Shown here: piece by piece, positions 26,287-35,948 of the stretch
Position numbering within the stretch: position 1 is the stretch's first letter
Layout of the letters: every line of letters begins with the position of its first letter
Assembly: GCA_034440155.1 (NCBI GenBank)
Contig: JAWXBN010000100.1
Coordinates: forward strand, 1 to 42,061
DNA from: Verrucomicrobiota bacterium
GTDB lineage: Bacteria; Verrucomicrobiota; Verrucomicrobiia; JAWXBN01
Length of the DNA: 42,061 nucleotides
Reading direction: 5' to 3'
Made by a program: the position numbers and the translations under genes
The notes under the pieces: model-generated
Databases searched by the model: none
What the model was told of the DNA's origin: nothing
What the model saw: only the letters and a program-made list of their open reading frames with translations

Positions 26287-27474
26287 CTAGAAGAGTTCGT
26301 CGATTTTCCCGGAGATGATATCCTTGCGTAACATAATGCAGGATAAATAGATGGACGTGCAACCTGCTAGGATGCCACTAATGGGAATATAATAACCTAA
26401 ACGGAATAGGAAATACCCTATTCCAATCAGGAAAAGGAGACAAAAGATGGGAATCGAATGTAGCTCAAGCGGAAAATAGAGTAAAGCAAAGGCCAGTCCC
26501 ACACTCGTGACAAATCCGAGTAAGTAAATGCCCCAACCCCGTTTTTCAATGAGATAATCCATATTCATAATACTCGAAATAACAGCACCCATTTTTAGAG
26601 CACTGTCTCTTGAGACACCCTGAGGGTTGAAAACGATCACTATTTTTTCCATAAGCGCATTCAATTTCGGTGTTTCCAGCCCACTTTCACCCGAAGTGGT
26701 ATATTCTGTCATGAGCTCATCATACATAACAGTATTGAATTCAACATCTTGCGGAAATCTTTTCAGGTAGAATCCGCCATGCATGTCAATATTTATCTTC
26801 CTTGTTTTTTCGAGTGCTATCCAATCAATCTGTGATCCGCTTTGGATGCGTACGAGCCTTTCAAAAATGCGGTCATGGATAATCAGGGCTTCTAGTTCGA
26901 TTGATGGAACCACCCTATTCTGGCAGTTATAAATCAGATTTACCCGTAATCCATTTTCATTATTTAAGGGGCCAATGCTGTATGTCGCACACTTGATGAA
27001 TATCGAGGCGGGTGCTTTTTCGATTTTTATTTCAGGTAAATCATGAAGTGCTCCCGTAACATTAACGAAGTGGGGCAAGAATGATGGAAAGCTGTTCGTA
27101 TTTGTTTGGCCATGGGATTCAAGGGTGGGAGTCAGGGGAACAATCACATTTCCCGCATAATCCATTGCCTCGGCAAGACGAATGTCGAACATCCCGGTAT
27201 TTTCGTCAGAAGTATTCAAGTCATAGTTTAGGATAGTCAGGCGGGGTGGCCGCCGGGAGAGCGCCCTCATGAGGAGACTGAGATTCAAACGGTTATCCTC
27301 CACAGGGATCAGGACAATTTGATCGTTGGCTTTAGCTTTTCCGGAATATGATGCGTAGATTTCTGCCAAGGACAAATCGACTTTTTCCAGCAATCGTGTG
27401 TATGTCACGACGCTGGCCACGAGACAGGCGCAGAGCCCAAGGATCAGGGCTATTATCCAACGTTTGGATTTCAT
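26287..27474 (-). CDS. CHASE2-domain membrane protein without output domain
   Basis: This 395-residue protein has an N-terminal membrane helix (about 8-25), an extracytoplasmic region with the CHASE2 pattern (KANDQIVLIPVEDNRL, then ALSRRPPRLTILNYDL, then FDIRLAEAMDYAGNVIVPL), and three closely spaced C-terminal membrane helices (about 310-382). CHASE2 domains usually feed a kinase, cyclase or GGDEF domain, but here the chain ends about 13 residues after the last helix. It is first in the minus-strand cluster leading to the amidase, 73 bp downstream. I infer a sensory or structural role tied to the wall genes; signal and partner are unknown. Confidence 0.75.
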   Translation of the reverse strand: MKSKRWIIALILGLCACLVASVVTYTRLLEKVDLSLAEIYASYSGKAKANDQIVLIPVEDNRLNLSLLMRALSRRPPRLTILNYDLNTSDENTGMFDIRLAEAMDYAGNVIVPLTPTLESHGQTNTNSFPSFLPHFVNVTGALHDLPEIKIEKAPASIFIKCATYSIGPLNNENGLRVNLIYNCQNRVVPSIELEALIIHDRIFERLVRIQSGSQIDWIALEKTRKINIDMHGGFYLKRFPQDVEFNTVMYDELMTEYTTSGESGLETPKLNALMEKIVIVFNPQGVSRDSALKMGAVISSIMNMDYLIEKRGWGIYLLGFVTSVGLAFALLYFPLELHSIPIFCLLFLIGIGYFLFRLGYYIPISGILAGCTSIYLSCIMLRKDIISGKIDELF

Positions 27475-27574
27475 TGGGCACTAAACTAAACACCCCCGAG
27501 GTGATTGAAAAGACCTTATTAAAACAAAAATTCACTCTTGCCTTGATCGCTTGAGTCACGAATATAGTCCGTCC

Positions 27575-28753
27575 ATGGAAGAAATTTTACAGCCTGAGGT
27601 CGTGATCATCGGAGCGGGGGCTGCCGGTTTAATGTGTGCGATAGAAGCAGGCAAACGCGGGAGAAAAGTCCTTGTGCTGGAACACAACCAAAGTGCCGGC
27701 AAAAAAATCCTGATTTCTGGTGGAGGCCGGTGTAATTTCACCAATCTTAATGCCGGTCCGGGGAATTATCTCTCCCAAAATCCTGACTTTTGCCGTTCAG
27801 CCCTTGCCCGATATACACCCACTGACTTTCTCAAGCTGGTTGAGGCACATGGGATCGGCTACCATGAAAAAAAACTTGGCCAACAATTCTGTGATACGAG
27901 CGCACGGGAGATTCTGGATTTACTCCTGAGTGAATGCGCGGAAGCCGGGGTACGAGTGATCTATGGTGTCCATGTTGCGGCGATGAGCAAGGGAGATCGG
28001 TTTCGGGTGGATACTTCACGAGGAACGGTTTCTGCTGAAACCTGCGTAATCGCCTGTGGTGGCCTTTCCCTGCCGAAAATCGGTGCCACGGATTTTGCCT
28101 ACCGGATCGCCGAGCAATTTGGTCACCGGCTGGTCGAAACGAGGGCGGGACTTGTACCGCTGACTTTCCAAGGCCGGATGCGCTCGTTTTGTTCGGGTTT
28201 AAGCGGTGTATCCGTGGATGTGGAAGCAAATTGCGCAGGGAAAACCTTCCGGGAGAATCTTCTTTTTACCCACCGAGGATTAAGTGGCCCGTCGATTTTA
28301 CAAATCTCCTCCTTTTGGCAGACGGGGGAGGAACTTTCGATTGACCTGATGCCGGATCAAAATGCCGTGGATTTACTCGAAGATGCCAAAGCACGTGATA
28401 TCCGCATGGACAATTTACTTTCACAGAAACTGCCTTCCCGTTTTGCCGGACAATTTGCCTTGGAATTCGGTCCCTTGCGCCCGCTCAAACAGTATAACTC
28501 GAAGGAACGCGCACAAATTGCTGCGACCCTGAAAAAATGGCCTGTACGGCCTGATGGCTCAGAGGGTTACGTTACAGCCGAGGTAACCATTGGTGGAGTG
28601 GATACCCGTGATATCAACCAGAAAACCTTAGAGTCGCGCAAATTGTCCGGGCTCTTTTTTATCGGCGAATGCGTCGATGTCACCGGTTGGCTTGGTGGAT
28701 ATAATTTCCAGTGGGCATGGTCCAGTGGTTTTTGCGCAGGACAGGTGTGTTAA
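27575..28753 (+). CDS. BaiN/RdsA-family (HI0933-like) NAD(P)/FAD-dependent oxidoreductase
   Basis: This 392-residue flavoprotein opens with the dinucleotide motif VVIIGAGAAGLMCAIEAGKRG and the family hallmark KKILISGGGRCNFTN, and closes with GGVDTRDIN and FIGECVDVTGWLGGYNFQWAW, all typical of the HI0933 family. Characterised relatives include BaiN, implicated in bile acid dehydroxylation, but most members are of unknown substrate. The ATG at 27575 is preferred over an in-frame TTG at 27551. It is divergent from the CHASE2 gene (100 bp) and convergent with the next gene, so it is probably transcribed alone. Confidence 0.88.
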   Translation: MEEILQPEVVIIGAGAAGLMCAIEAGKRGRKVLVLEHNQSAGKKILISGGGRCNFTNLNAGPGNYLSQNPDFCRSALARYTPTDFLKLVEAHGIGYHEKKLGQQFCDTSAREILDLLLSECAEAGVRVIYGVHVAAMSKGDRFRVDTSRGTVSAETCVIACGGLSLPKIGATDFAYRIAEQFGHRLVETRAGLVPLTFQGRMRSFCSGLSGVSVDVEANCAGKTFRENLLFTHRGLSGPSILQISSFWQTGEELSIDLMPDQNAVDLLEDAKARDIRMDNLLSQKLPSRFAGQFALEFGPLRPLKQYNSKERAQIAATLKKWPVRPDGSEGYVTAEVTIGGVDTRDINQKTLESRKLSGLFFIGECVDVTGWLGGYNFQWAWSSGFCAGQVC

Positions 28754-28758
28754 ATTCA

Positions 28759-29544
28759 TTAATTTCCGGTAAACACCCATAAAACAGGAATTAAGAGGAC
28801 TACATCCGAGAGGACTCGCGCTAGAAGGGGTTTGGCGGGTGCAATTTGCTTTGCAGTTATCCAGAGGCAAAACGCGGTTATACCCACGAGGATAAAAAGA
28901 AAATGTGCCGGAAAAAGGAAGGCGCACACCAAAGAGATGGATAGGGGAATAAAACAAATCAGCCATTCGACAAAAGGATAGTGTTTCCTCTCCTCCCAAA
29001 GGGTAATGAACAGGCAATTTTCAAAACATAATAAAACAAATAACAGAAATGCCATGAGCGTTTGAATGTCGAGGGTAGTCCTCCAGATTAATGGAAAAAA
29101 GGCTGTGCCGCAGGCAAAAAGGACCGCAACTCCGGCCTCTTTTACGCCCAGTGCCGTTTGCGCCCAGCGTCGTTGATGAATGCCGATGAGATATGCTCCC
29201 ACGATCAAGGAGAAAACTACACCTCCGATGGCGCCTTTTGGACGCAACATCAGTAGACTTGTGACCGTGCAAATAGAAATAGCCAAGAGGCATAGAACGA
29301 TGATTAATTTCCGGTTGTATCCGGCAAAATCATGGCGTTGTTGCTGGGCAAAACCCTCGGACTCCTTGCTGTTATCTAGAAAGCGGTCCCCCAGGTAAAC
29401 AGCCCATGTCCCGGTGAAAAGAATGACATAATGGAACCATTGCAGACCGCTACTGAGCAAATTCCCCCAAATCATTTGCCATATCATCGCCACAACAGGA
29501 GCGTCGAGGCCAACGAAATGGATATATTTAATAAGCGGTTTCAA
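28759..29544 (-). CDS. UbiA-like polytopic membrane protein
   Basis: This 261-residue protein is almost wholly hydrophobic, with about seven to eight membrane helices. The sequence YLGDRFLDN at about 50-58 has an aspartate pair in the position and setting of the first Asp-rich prenyl-diphosphate site of UbiA transferases. A second acidic loop is much weaker (KEAG near 137), so prenyl transfer is only a possibility. No quinone or tetrapyrrole gene is adjacent. It converges closely (5 bp) on the BaiN-family gene. Verdict: an integral membrane protein, UbiA superfamily likely, function unknown. Confidence 0.6.
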   Translation of the reverse strand: MKPLIKYIHFVGLDAPVVAMIWQMIWGNLLSSGLQWFHYVILFTGTWAVYLGDRFLDNSKESEGFAQQQRHDFAGYNRKLIIVLCLLAISICTVTSLLMLRPKGAIGGVVFSLIVGAYLIGIHQRRWAQTALGVKEAGVAVLFACGTAFFPLIWRTTLDIQTLMAFLLFVLLCFENCLFITLWEERKHYPFVEWLICFIPLSISLVCAFLFPAHFLFILVGITAFCLWITAKQIAPAKPLLARVLSDVVLLIPVLWVFTGN

Positions 29545-29647
29545 TGGGGCAATTCTGTCAGAGCATCAATAATTCTTTATAAAAATATTGCCACTCATTA
29601 GTTTTATAATAAGAAGGTGAATCGTTGCCCTGTTTTTGGGTGCGAAA

Positions 29648-29663
29648 AAGTTACATGTAACTT
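29648..29663. promoter_or_regulatory. 16-bp perfect palindrome upstream of the transaldolase gene
   Basis: AAGTTACATGTAACTT is an exact palindrome 74 bp upstream of the transaldolase start. A TTGACT (29666-29671) follows two bases later and could be a -35 element, although no good -10 stands 17 bp downstream. The arrangement suits an operator for a dimeric regulator acting at the tal-pgi promoter. The regulator is not identifiable from the window. Confidence 0.5.
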
Positions 29664-29737
29664 GTTTGACTCTGGGACAGGCATGGTTTTACCTTGGATG
29701 TCCAACGGTTAAATCCCCTTAAGGAAAGGTTTTGGTT

Positions 29738-30700
29738 ATGGCAAATCTACTCGAGCAATTAAAACAATTCTCTATCGTAGTCGCTGATACAGGTGACTTT
29801 GAATCAATTAAAAGATATACCCCCCGTGATGCGACGACAAATCCCAGTTTGATTGCTAAGGCTGCGACGATGCCCGAATATCAGGATCTGGTGGCTAAAA
29901 CACTTGCTGATGTTAAACAAGAATGCTCCAGCAGCTCCGAGCAACTTTCCGTGGCGATTGATAAGCTTTTTGTGGCCTTTGGTGGCGAGATACTCAAAAT
30001 CGTTCCAAATCGTGTTTCTACGGAGGTGGACGCGCGCTTGAGTTTCGATGTGGTCGGTTCAGTCGCAAAAGCAAAAAGTCTCATAGGACGTTATGAAAAG
30101 ATGGGCATTCCCAAGGAACGTATCCTGATCAAACTTGCCAGCACTTGGGAAGGGATTGAAGCGGCCAAACAACTCAAAAATGACGGGATTCATTGTAATC
30201 TGACATTACTTTTTTCTTTTGCCCAAGCTGTCGCTTGTGCGGATGCGGGCGTGCAACTGATCTCCCCGTTTGTCGGACGTATTTTTGATTGGTATAAAAA
30301 ATCTACTGGTAAAGAATCCTATGCCTCCCACGAAGACCCCGGGGTGTTGTCTGTGACAAGGATTTATAATTATTACAAAAAGTACGGATACAAAACCGAA
30401 GTCATGGGGGCCTCCTTCCGCAATCTCGGGGAAATCACCGAGTTAGCCGGATGTGACCTGCTCACGATCAGTCCCCAGCTTTTAGAAGAACTCATGACCG
30501 CGCAGGGTACCTTGCCTCTCAAGCTCGACGCTTCCAAGGCTGAAGCAAATTGCACTGAGCCTAAAATCCCGATTGATGAAAAATCTTTCCGCTGGATGCT
30601 CAATGAAGATCAGATGGCTACCGAGAAACTCTCGGATGGTATCCGCGCTTTTACCGCCGACCTCTTAAAGTTAGAGAAATTCATCGCTTCAAAACTCTAA
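29738..30700 (+). CDS. tal: Transaldolase
   Basis: Transaldolase moves a dihydroxyacetone unit between sedoheptulose-7-phosphate and glyceraldehyde-3-phosphate in the non-oxidative pentose phosphate pathway. The 320-residue product is of the TalB type: D17 in [16 protein letters not shown] at 31-39, and the Schiff-base lysine K132 in [11 protein letters not shown], at the same numbers as the E. coli enzyme. An excellent Shine-Dalgarno (AAGGAAAGG at 29721-29729) decides for the ATG at 29738 rather than the in-frame codon two residues earlier. Pgi follows 66 bp later with a strong hairpin between, so the two are likely one transcript. Confidence 0.96.
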   Translation: MANLLEQLKQFSIVVADTGDFESIKRYTPRDATTNPSLIAKAATMPEYQDLVAKTLADVKQECSSSSEQLSVAIDKLFVAFGGEILKIVPNRVSTEVDARLSFDVVGSVAKAKSLIGRYEKMGIPKERILIKLASTWEGIEAAKQLKNDGIHCNLTLLFSFAQAVACADAGVQLISPFVGRIFDWYKKSTGKESYASHEDPGVLSVTRIYNYYKKYGYKTEVMGASFRNLGEITELAGCDLLTISPQLLEELMTAQGTLPLKLDASKAEANCTEPKIPIDEKSFRWMLNEDQMATEKLSDGIRAFTADLLKLEKFIASKL

Positions 30701-30707
30701 TCAAATT

Positions 30708-30740
30708 TTGCTTGGCCCGTGTCCTCACGGGCTAAAGCAA
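30708..30740 (+). other. Intercistronic stem-loop between tal and pgi
   Basis: GCCCGTG (30715-30721) pairs with CACGGGC (30726-30732) around TCCT, and the flanks TTGCTT (30708-30713) and AAGCAA (30735-30740) extend the stem past a small bulge. No T-run follows, so it is not a simple terminator. Such hairpins often protect upstream mRNA or set the ratio of two genes. Confidence 0.65.
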
Positions 30741-30754
30741 GAACGAATTAATAA

Positions 30755-32407
<1,653 letters not shown>

Positions 32408-32436
32408 ACGATTTCGGGATTATCTTTAAAAGAAAA

Positions 32437-32467
32437 AGGGCACATCAATCGATGTGCCCTCTTTTTT
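32437..32467. terminator. Bidirectional terminator between pgi and the GH57 gene
   Basis: AGGGCACATC (32437-32446) pairs perfectly with GATGTGCCCT (32451-32460) around AATC. A T-run (32462-32467) follows on the plus strand, and an A-rich stretch (AAAAGAAAAA) precedes it, giving a T-run for minus-strand transcripts. It lies between the convergent stops of pgi and the GH57 gene and can serve both. Confidence 0.93.
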
Positions 32468-32471
32468 AAAT

Positions 32472-34052
32472 TTATAAATAATACCGCCAGTTAATATCGG
32501 GGAAGATGTTATCCCGCCATTCGAGGTTACTCAAGAAAGCTTCGTCGATACGGTTGTATTTGATTTGTTCAAAGAGTTTTGTGAAACGCAGGATATGGTC
32601 TTTGGTTCGTTTTGCGGCGTAGTGGGGGGCGGTTCCTGTCTTCATGAGGAAGGCCCAGTCGCTCGATTGGGCGAGGAGGAGTTCACGCGCAAGTTGCTTT
32701 AAGGCGCGTTCCATCTGCCCGTAGGCATTTGGATACATGCAAGCGGCCTCGGTCATGCGTTGGGCAGCCACATGGAGATGAGGGTATATCCAAGCATTTG
32801 GCCCATCGAGCCAGACTTCCCAATAACCTTTCGCTCCCCATGATGATGCGCTCGGGGTGGCGACTTGGTGGGTGTCGAATTGCTTTAGGTAATCAGCGGG
32901 GGTCGTGAGTTTATAGGTGCTTTGGTCAAAGACACTTTTACGGATAAAATAATTCAGGAATTCAGGCCCTTCGTACCACCAGTGACCATAGAGCTCCGCA
33001 TCGTAAGGGGCGATAATAATGGGAGGGGCACCCATGACGCCTTGCAGGTGTTCGACTTGTTTCTCTCGGTTGTGCATGAAGTTGCCAGCATGCATGGCTG
33101 CGTGTTCAAGGGCGACATCCGGATCGTAAGGTTGTTTATGATCGGTTTTACCGGTGATTTTGTAATATTTTAGTCCGGTAAATTTACGTTCACCTGTCGG
33201 GAGGATATACGGACGTATATAGTCATAATCCAGATCAAAACCAATATCCTTATAAAAATCACGGTAAACAGGGTCTCCAGGGTAACCTTCGATGGAACTC
33301 CAGACTTGTTTACTCGACTCGGTGTCGCGTCCAAATGCGGCGGGGCCGCTCCGCGTAAAGATGGGGGCAAATACCCCGTAACGGGGACGTGGATCAGCAA
33401 ACAGAACCCCATGGGTGTCAGTAAGGAAATAACGAATTTCAGCCTCTTGGAGGACTTTTTCTAGCCCAGGGAAGTAGGCGCATTCAGGCAGCCATATACC
33501 GCGGGGCGGCCGTCCAAAACATTGGGTATAATGATCGCGGGCAATCATGATCTGGGCCCGGACAGCTTCTGGATAATCTTGCATCAAGGGCAGGAATCCG
33601 TGGGTCGCGCCGCAAGTGATGATTTCTAGATTTCCTACATCTTGGAATTTTTTAAATGCCGTAATCAGGTTCCGGTTATATTGATCTTGGAATACATGGC
33701 GGATGCCCAACAGGCGTTTGTGGTAGAACCATGCCAGTTTATGGAAAGACGGATCATGCTTTGTCCGTTCGATTTCCTTCCAGCTTAACTCAAGGAGTTT
33801 ATTGACGTAACGAACATAACGATCCTGAAGAAGTGGATCCAAAAGCATGTTGGCCAATGGAGGCGTGATGGACATGGTCAGGCGGAAGTCCACCCCGTCG
33901 GTCAGCATTCCGTCCATCATCTGAACGAGCGGGACGTATGTTTCCGTAATCGCTTCGTATAACCAGTCTTCTTCGAGAAATTCTTCATGTTCAGGATGCC
34001 TGACAAACGGCAAATGTGCATGGAGAACGATTGAAACGTATCCTTTAGTCAT
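32472..34052 (-). CDS. GH57 1,4-alpha-glucan branching enzyme
   Basis: This 526-residue protein is of the archaeal/Thermotoga-type GH57 branching enzyme group, which introduces alpha-1,6 branches into glycogen-like glucans in the cytoplasm. GH57 motifs appear in order: HAHLPFV (11-17), CGATHGFLP (145-153), GIWLPECAYFP (183-193, with the nucleophile-type E188) and APYDAELYGHWW (346-357, with the acid/base-type D349). Activity type is inferred from motif similarity; a related alpha-amylase or 4-alpha-glucanotransferase cannot be fully excluded. It follows the DUF4912 gene by 79 bp on the same strand. Confidence 0.9.
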   Translation of the reverse strand: MTKGYVSIVLHAHLPFVRHPEHEEFLEEDWLYEAITETYVPLVQMMDGMLTDGVDFRLTMSITPPLANMLLDPLLQDRYVRYVNKLLELSWKEIERTKHDPSFHKLAWFYHKRLLGIRHVFQDQYNRNLITAFKKFQDVGNLEIITCGATHGFLPLMQDYPEAVRAQIMIARDHYTQCFGRPPRGIWLPECAYFPGLEKVLQEAEIRYFLTDTHGVLFADPRPRYGVFAPIFTRSGPAAFGRDTESSKQVWSSIEGYPGDPVYRDFYKDIGFDLDYDYIRPYILPTGERKFTGLKYYKITGKTDHKQPYDPDVALEHAAMHAGNFMHNREKQVEHLQGVMGAPPIIIAPYDAELYGHWWYEGPEFLNYFIRKSVFDQSTYKLTTPADYLKQFDTHQVATPSASSWGAKGYWEVWLDGPNAWIYPHLHVAAQRMTEAACMYPNAYGQMERALKQLARELLLAQSSDWAFLMKTGTAPHYAAKRTKDHILRFTKLFEQIKYNRIDEAFLSNLEWRDNIFPDINWRYYL

Positions 34053-34131
34053 ATGATTCTTTCAAAAAAAGCATTTTATCACCCCAAAAACCAGAGCAAA
34101 GTTCATTTCTGCACTAATATAAAGGATATCT

Positions 34132-35439
34132 TTACTCCAAACGTCCCAAAGGTTCGACGTATTTCGGGTCTTGAGGATGATTAGTCACTTCACCATCACG
34201 GGCAGTGGTTCTGAGAAATGACAAAAGTACTCCGCGTTTCTCGACATTGTCGGGAGAGGTAGCCTCTACAGGAATGTGGAAAATACCATCAGGGAAAGAC
34301 CAATGATAGGTGAATGTGCCATCTTTGCGGATGTCTATATCTTTGCCGGAGATCCTGAGCTTCGCCGCAGGGTCGGTAGATCCATAGATAATCAGCTCTG
34401 CATTCACATTCATCCAAAATTCGCGTTGTCCATATCCACCGGCGGGACTAGACCAGCTGCTGAGTGATTCACTACTGAGCAGGCCGGGAACAAATCCCGA
34501 TGTTGTATCCCCTAAGAGACGGCGGCGGAGCCATTCGGTGACTTCATGGGAGCCTACACGAATTGTCTGCATCATATCCTCCTCACCAAGGTAGGTAATA
34601 AGAGCTTGTTCTTGTTCCTGAGTCCATTCCCCCTTTAGGATGTTAGCTTTAAACGGGAAAGGATGTCCGTGATCCTGTAAACGCGCCAAGGCCTCGGCAA
34701 GTTCTTCATTTTCAGACAAGAGTGATTTGATCAATTCCAGAAGGGCACGGAAACTCCACTCGAAAGGAATTGTGGCAAAACGGGCAAAGGTATTTGGTGA
34801 AAAGTTATCGCGCGGGGCTGTGGTGGTGCCGGAGCGGGATATTACTTCAAAATGCTGATCACCATGGCGGTAGAACCCGAGTTCTGCAAAAAAAGTCAGG
34901 TTTGGTTTTTGCGCGTGGTAATAATAATTCCTCACATGGTCGGAAATCTGGGATTGAAGAACCTCATTCCCATTTTCTTCAAAAATTTTGAGGAAAATCT
35001 TACTGTCATGGGCTTTGGCAGCGTATTCGTGGAATTGCTGCCAGCTGAGGTCCCAATAAGCAAAGAGCCAATAGGGATCACGGGCTGAAATAAAAAGTTT
35101 TTTGGTGCCGTAAGCTTCCGGCAATTCACCAAGATCCTCAAAATCAATTCTCGGAGTTGAAGGAGTAGTTGAAACCGTAAATTTACGGTTTGAGATTTCA
35201 ATTTCCGGATCAATGAGATCCGACAGTATTTTTGCCATAGTCCTGCGTTTGACGACAGCTGTTGAACGAACTTTATTTGATTTTTTGGACTGTGAACGAA
35301 TTGATTCGGGTTTCAGCTTTGCATGACGTTTGACAGGGCTTTGGGAAGATGTCTTAGATTTTACGGGTGTTATGGATTTAACTTTGGATGCGGACCGTTT
35401 CGCGGCCGCCGCTGATTTTTTCTTTGCTAGTATAGCCAT
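34132..35439 (-). CDS. DUF4912 protein with basic N-terminal tail
   Basis: Residues about 95-215 match DUF4912: KLFISARDPYWLFAYWDLS, then a strand-rich stretch with IFEENG and HVRNYYYHA. The first about 70 residues are a Lys/Ala/Ser-rich tail (KKKSAAAAKRSASKVK) like histone H1-type or S/T-rich linkers. Helical and beta segments fill the C-terminal half, where GSTDPAAKLRISGKDIDI and DGTFTYHWSFPDG suggest an immunoglobulin- or CBM-like fold. DUF4912 genes often stand beside GH57 (DUF1957) glucan genes, as here. A clear Shine-Dalgarno (AAAGGA) precedes the ATG. A role in glycogen metabolism is inference. Confidence 0.8.
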   Translation of the reverse strand: MAILAKKKSAAAAKRSASKVKSITPVKSKTSSQSPVKRHAKLKPESIRSQSKKSNKVRSTAVVKRRTMAKILSDLIDPEIEISNRKFTVSTTPSTPRIDFEDLGELPEAYGTKKLFISARDPYWLFAYWDLSWQQFHEYAAKAHDSKIFLKIFEENGNEVLQSQISDHVRNYYYHAQKPNLTFFAELGFYRHGDQHFEVISRSGTTTAPRDNFSPNTFARFATIPFEWSFRALLELIKSLLSENEELAEALARLQDHGHPFPFKANILKGEWTQEQEQALITYLGEEDMMQTIRVGSHEVTEWLRRRLLGDTTSGFVPGLLSSESLSSWSSPAGGYGQREFWMNVNAELIIYGSTDPAAKLRISGKDIDIRKDGTFTYHWSFPDGIFHIPVEATSPDNVEKRGVLLSFLRTTARDGEVTNHPQDPKYVEPLGRLE

Positions 35440-35522
35440 AAAGTTAATCCTTTCTGTCCCCGAATATGATTTTCAATTAGATTATCTGTCACAAGTCGTA
35501 ACGACAAGGAACAATCCTGTGA

Positions 35523-35705
35523 CTAAACAATCTCCTTTTCCCCAAACCACTTGGCAATCCAATGACGAGCTTTTCGGTCGGGAATTGGTTGATTCAGGAT
35601 TTTGATCGCCATTATCTGATCCTGATGACCCAGTCCCGTCAAGGAGCCCCTCACATACGTTTCCACAAGCATAGTCTCATGCTGTGTTGCGTAGCCATGC
35701 GGCAT
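35523..35705 (-). CDS. Possible small protein, 60 residues
   Basis: The frame begins with MPHGYATQHETMLVE and ends GEKEIV. It has no recognisable domain. It is listed because AGGTGA sits seven bases before its ATG (35714-35719), a better ribosome-binding site than most genes here have. It lies 83 bp upstream of the DUF4912 gene on the same strand. Chance is a real alternative. Confidence 0.35.
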   Translation of the reverse strand: MPHGYATQHETMLVETYVRGSLTGLGHQDQIMAIKILNQPIPDRKARHWIAKWFGEKEIV

Positions 35706-35888
35706 TGATTCGTCACCTTATAGCAATCATAATGCCAAGTCGATTACTATTCACTCAATAGAAACATTAAAAAATACCAAGAATCTCCTAATTACGCTCT
35801 AAGAACCTTAAAATGAATATCTTAAGTCGTAAAATGAGTTGATTTAAGTTGATGATTTTAGTCTTGTGAGATTTTAAGGAGTATTTTA

Positions 35889-35912
35889 ATGTTTAATTAT
35901 AAGATAATTTAA
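35889..35912 (+). other. Eight-codon mini-ORF upstream of the PEP-CTERM gene
   Basis: AAGGAG (35876-35881) is followed after seven bases by ATG and the codons for MFNYKII, then TAA, 36 bases before the PEP-CTERM start, which itself lacks a Shine-Dalgarno. Ribosomes could terminate here and reinitiate, or the site may be a chance match in AT-rich DNA. Confidence 0.25.
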
Positions 35913-35948
35913 ACGAGGTTAGAATTCGTCAATAAAAAGTTACTCGAT

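Larger units (their letters stand above)
35440..35948. other. Intergenic region, 509 bp, AT-rich
   Basis: This is the longest gap without a confident gene. Its left part holds a possible 60-codon minus-strand ORF (35523-35705). The right part, about 35720-35948, is very AT-rich, with short TTAAG/AAATGA-type repeats and a mini-ORF with a strong ribosome-binding site. It must contain the divergent promoters of the DUF4912 and PEP-CTERM genes. No convincing -35/-10 pair, tRNA or large inverted repeat was found. Confidence 0.7.
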
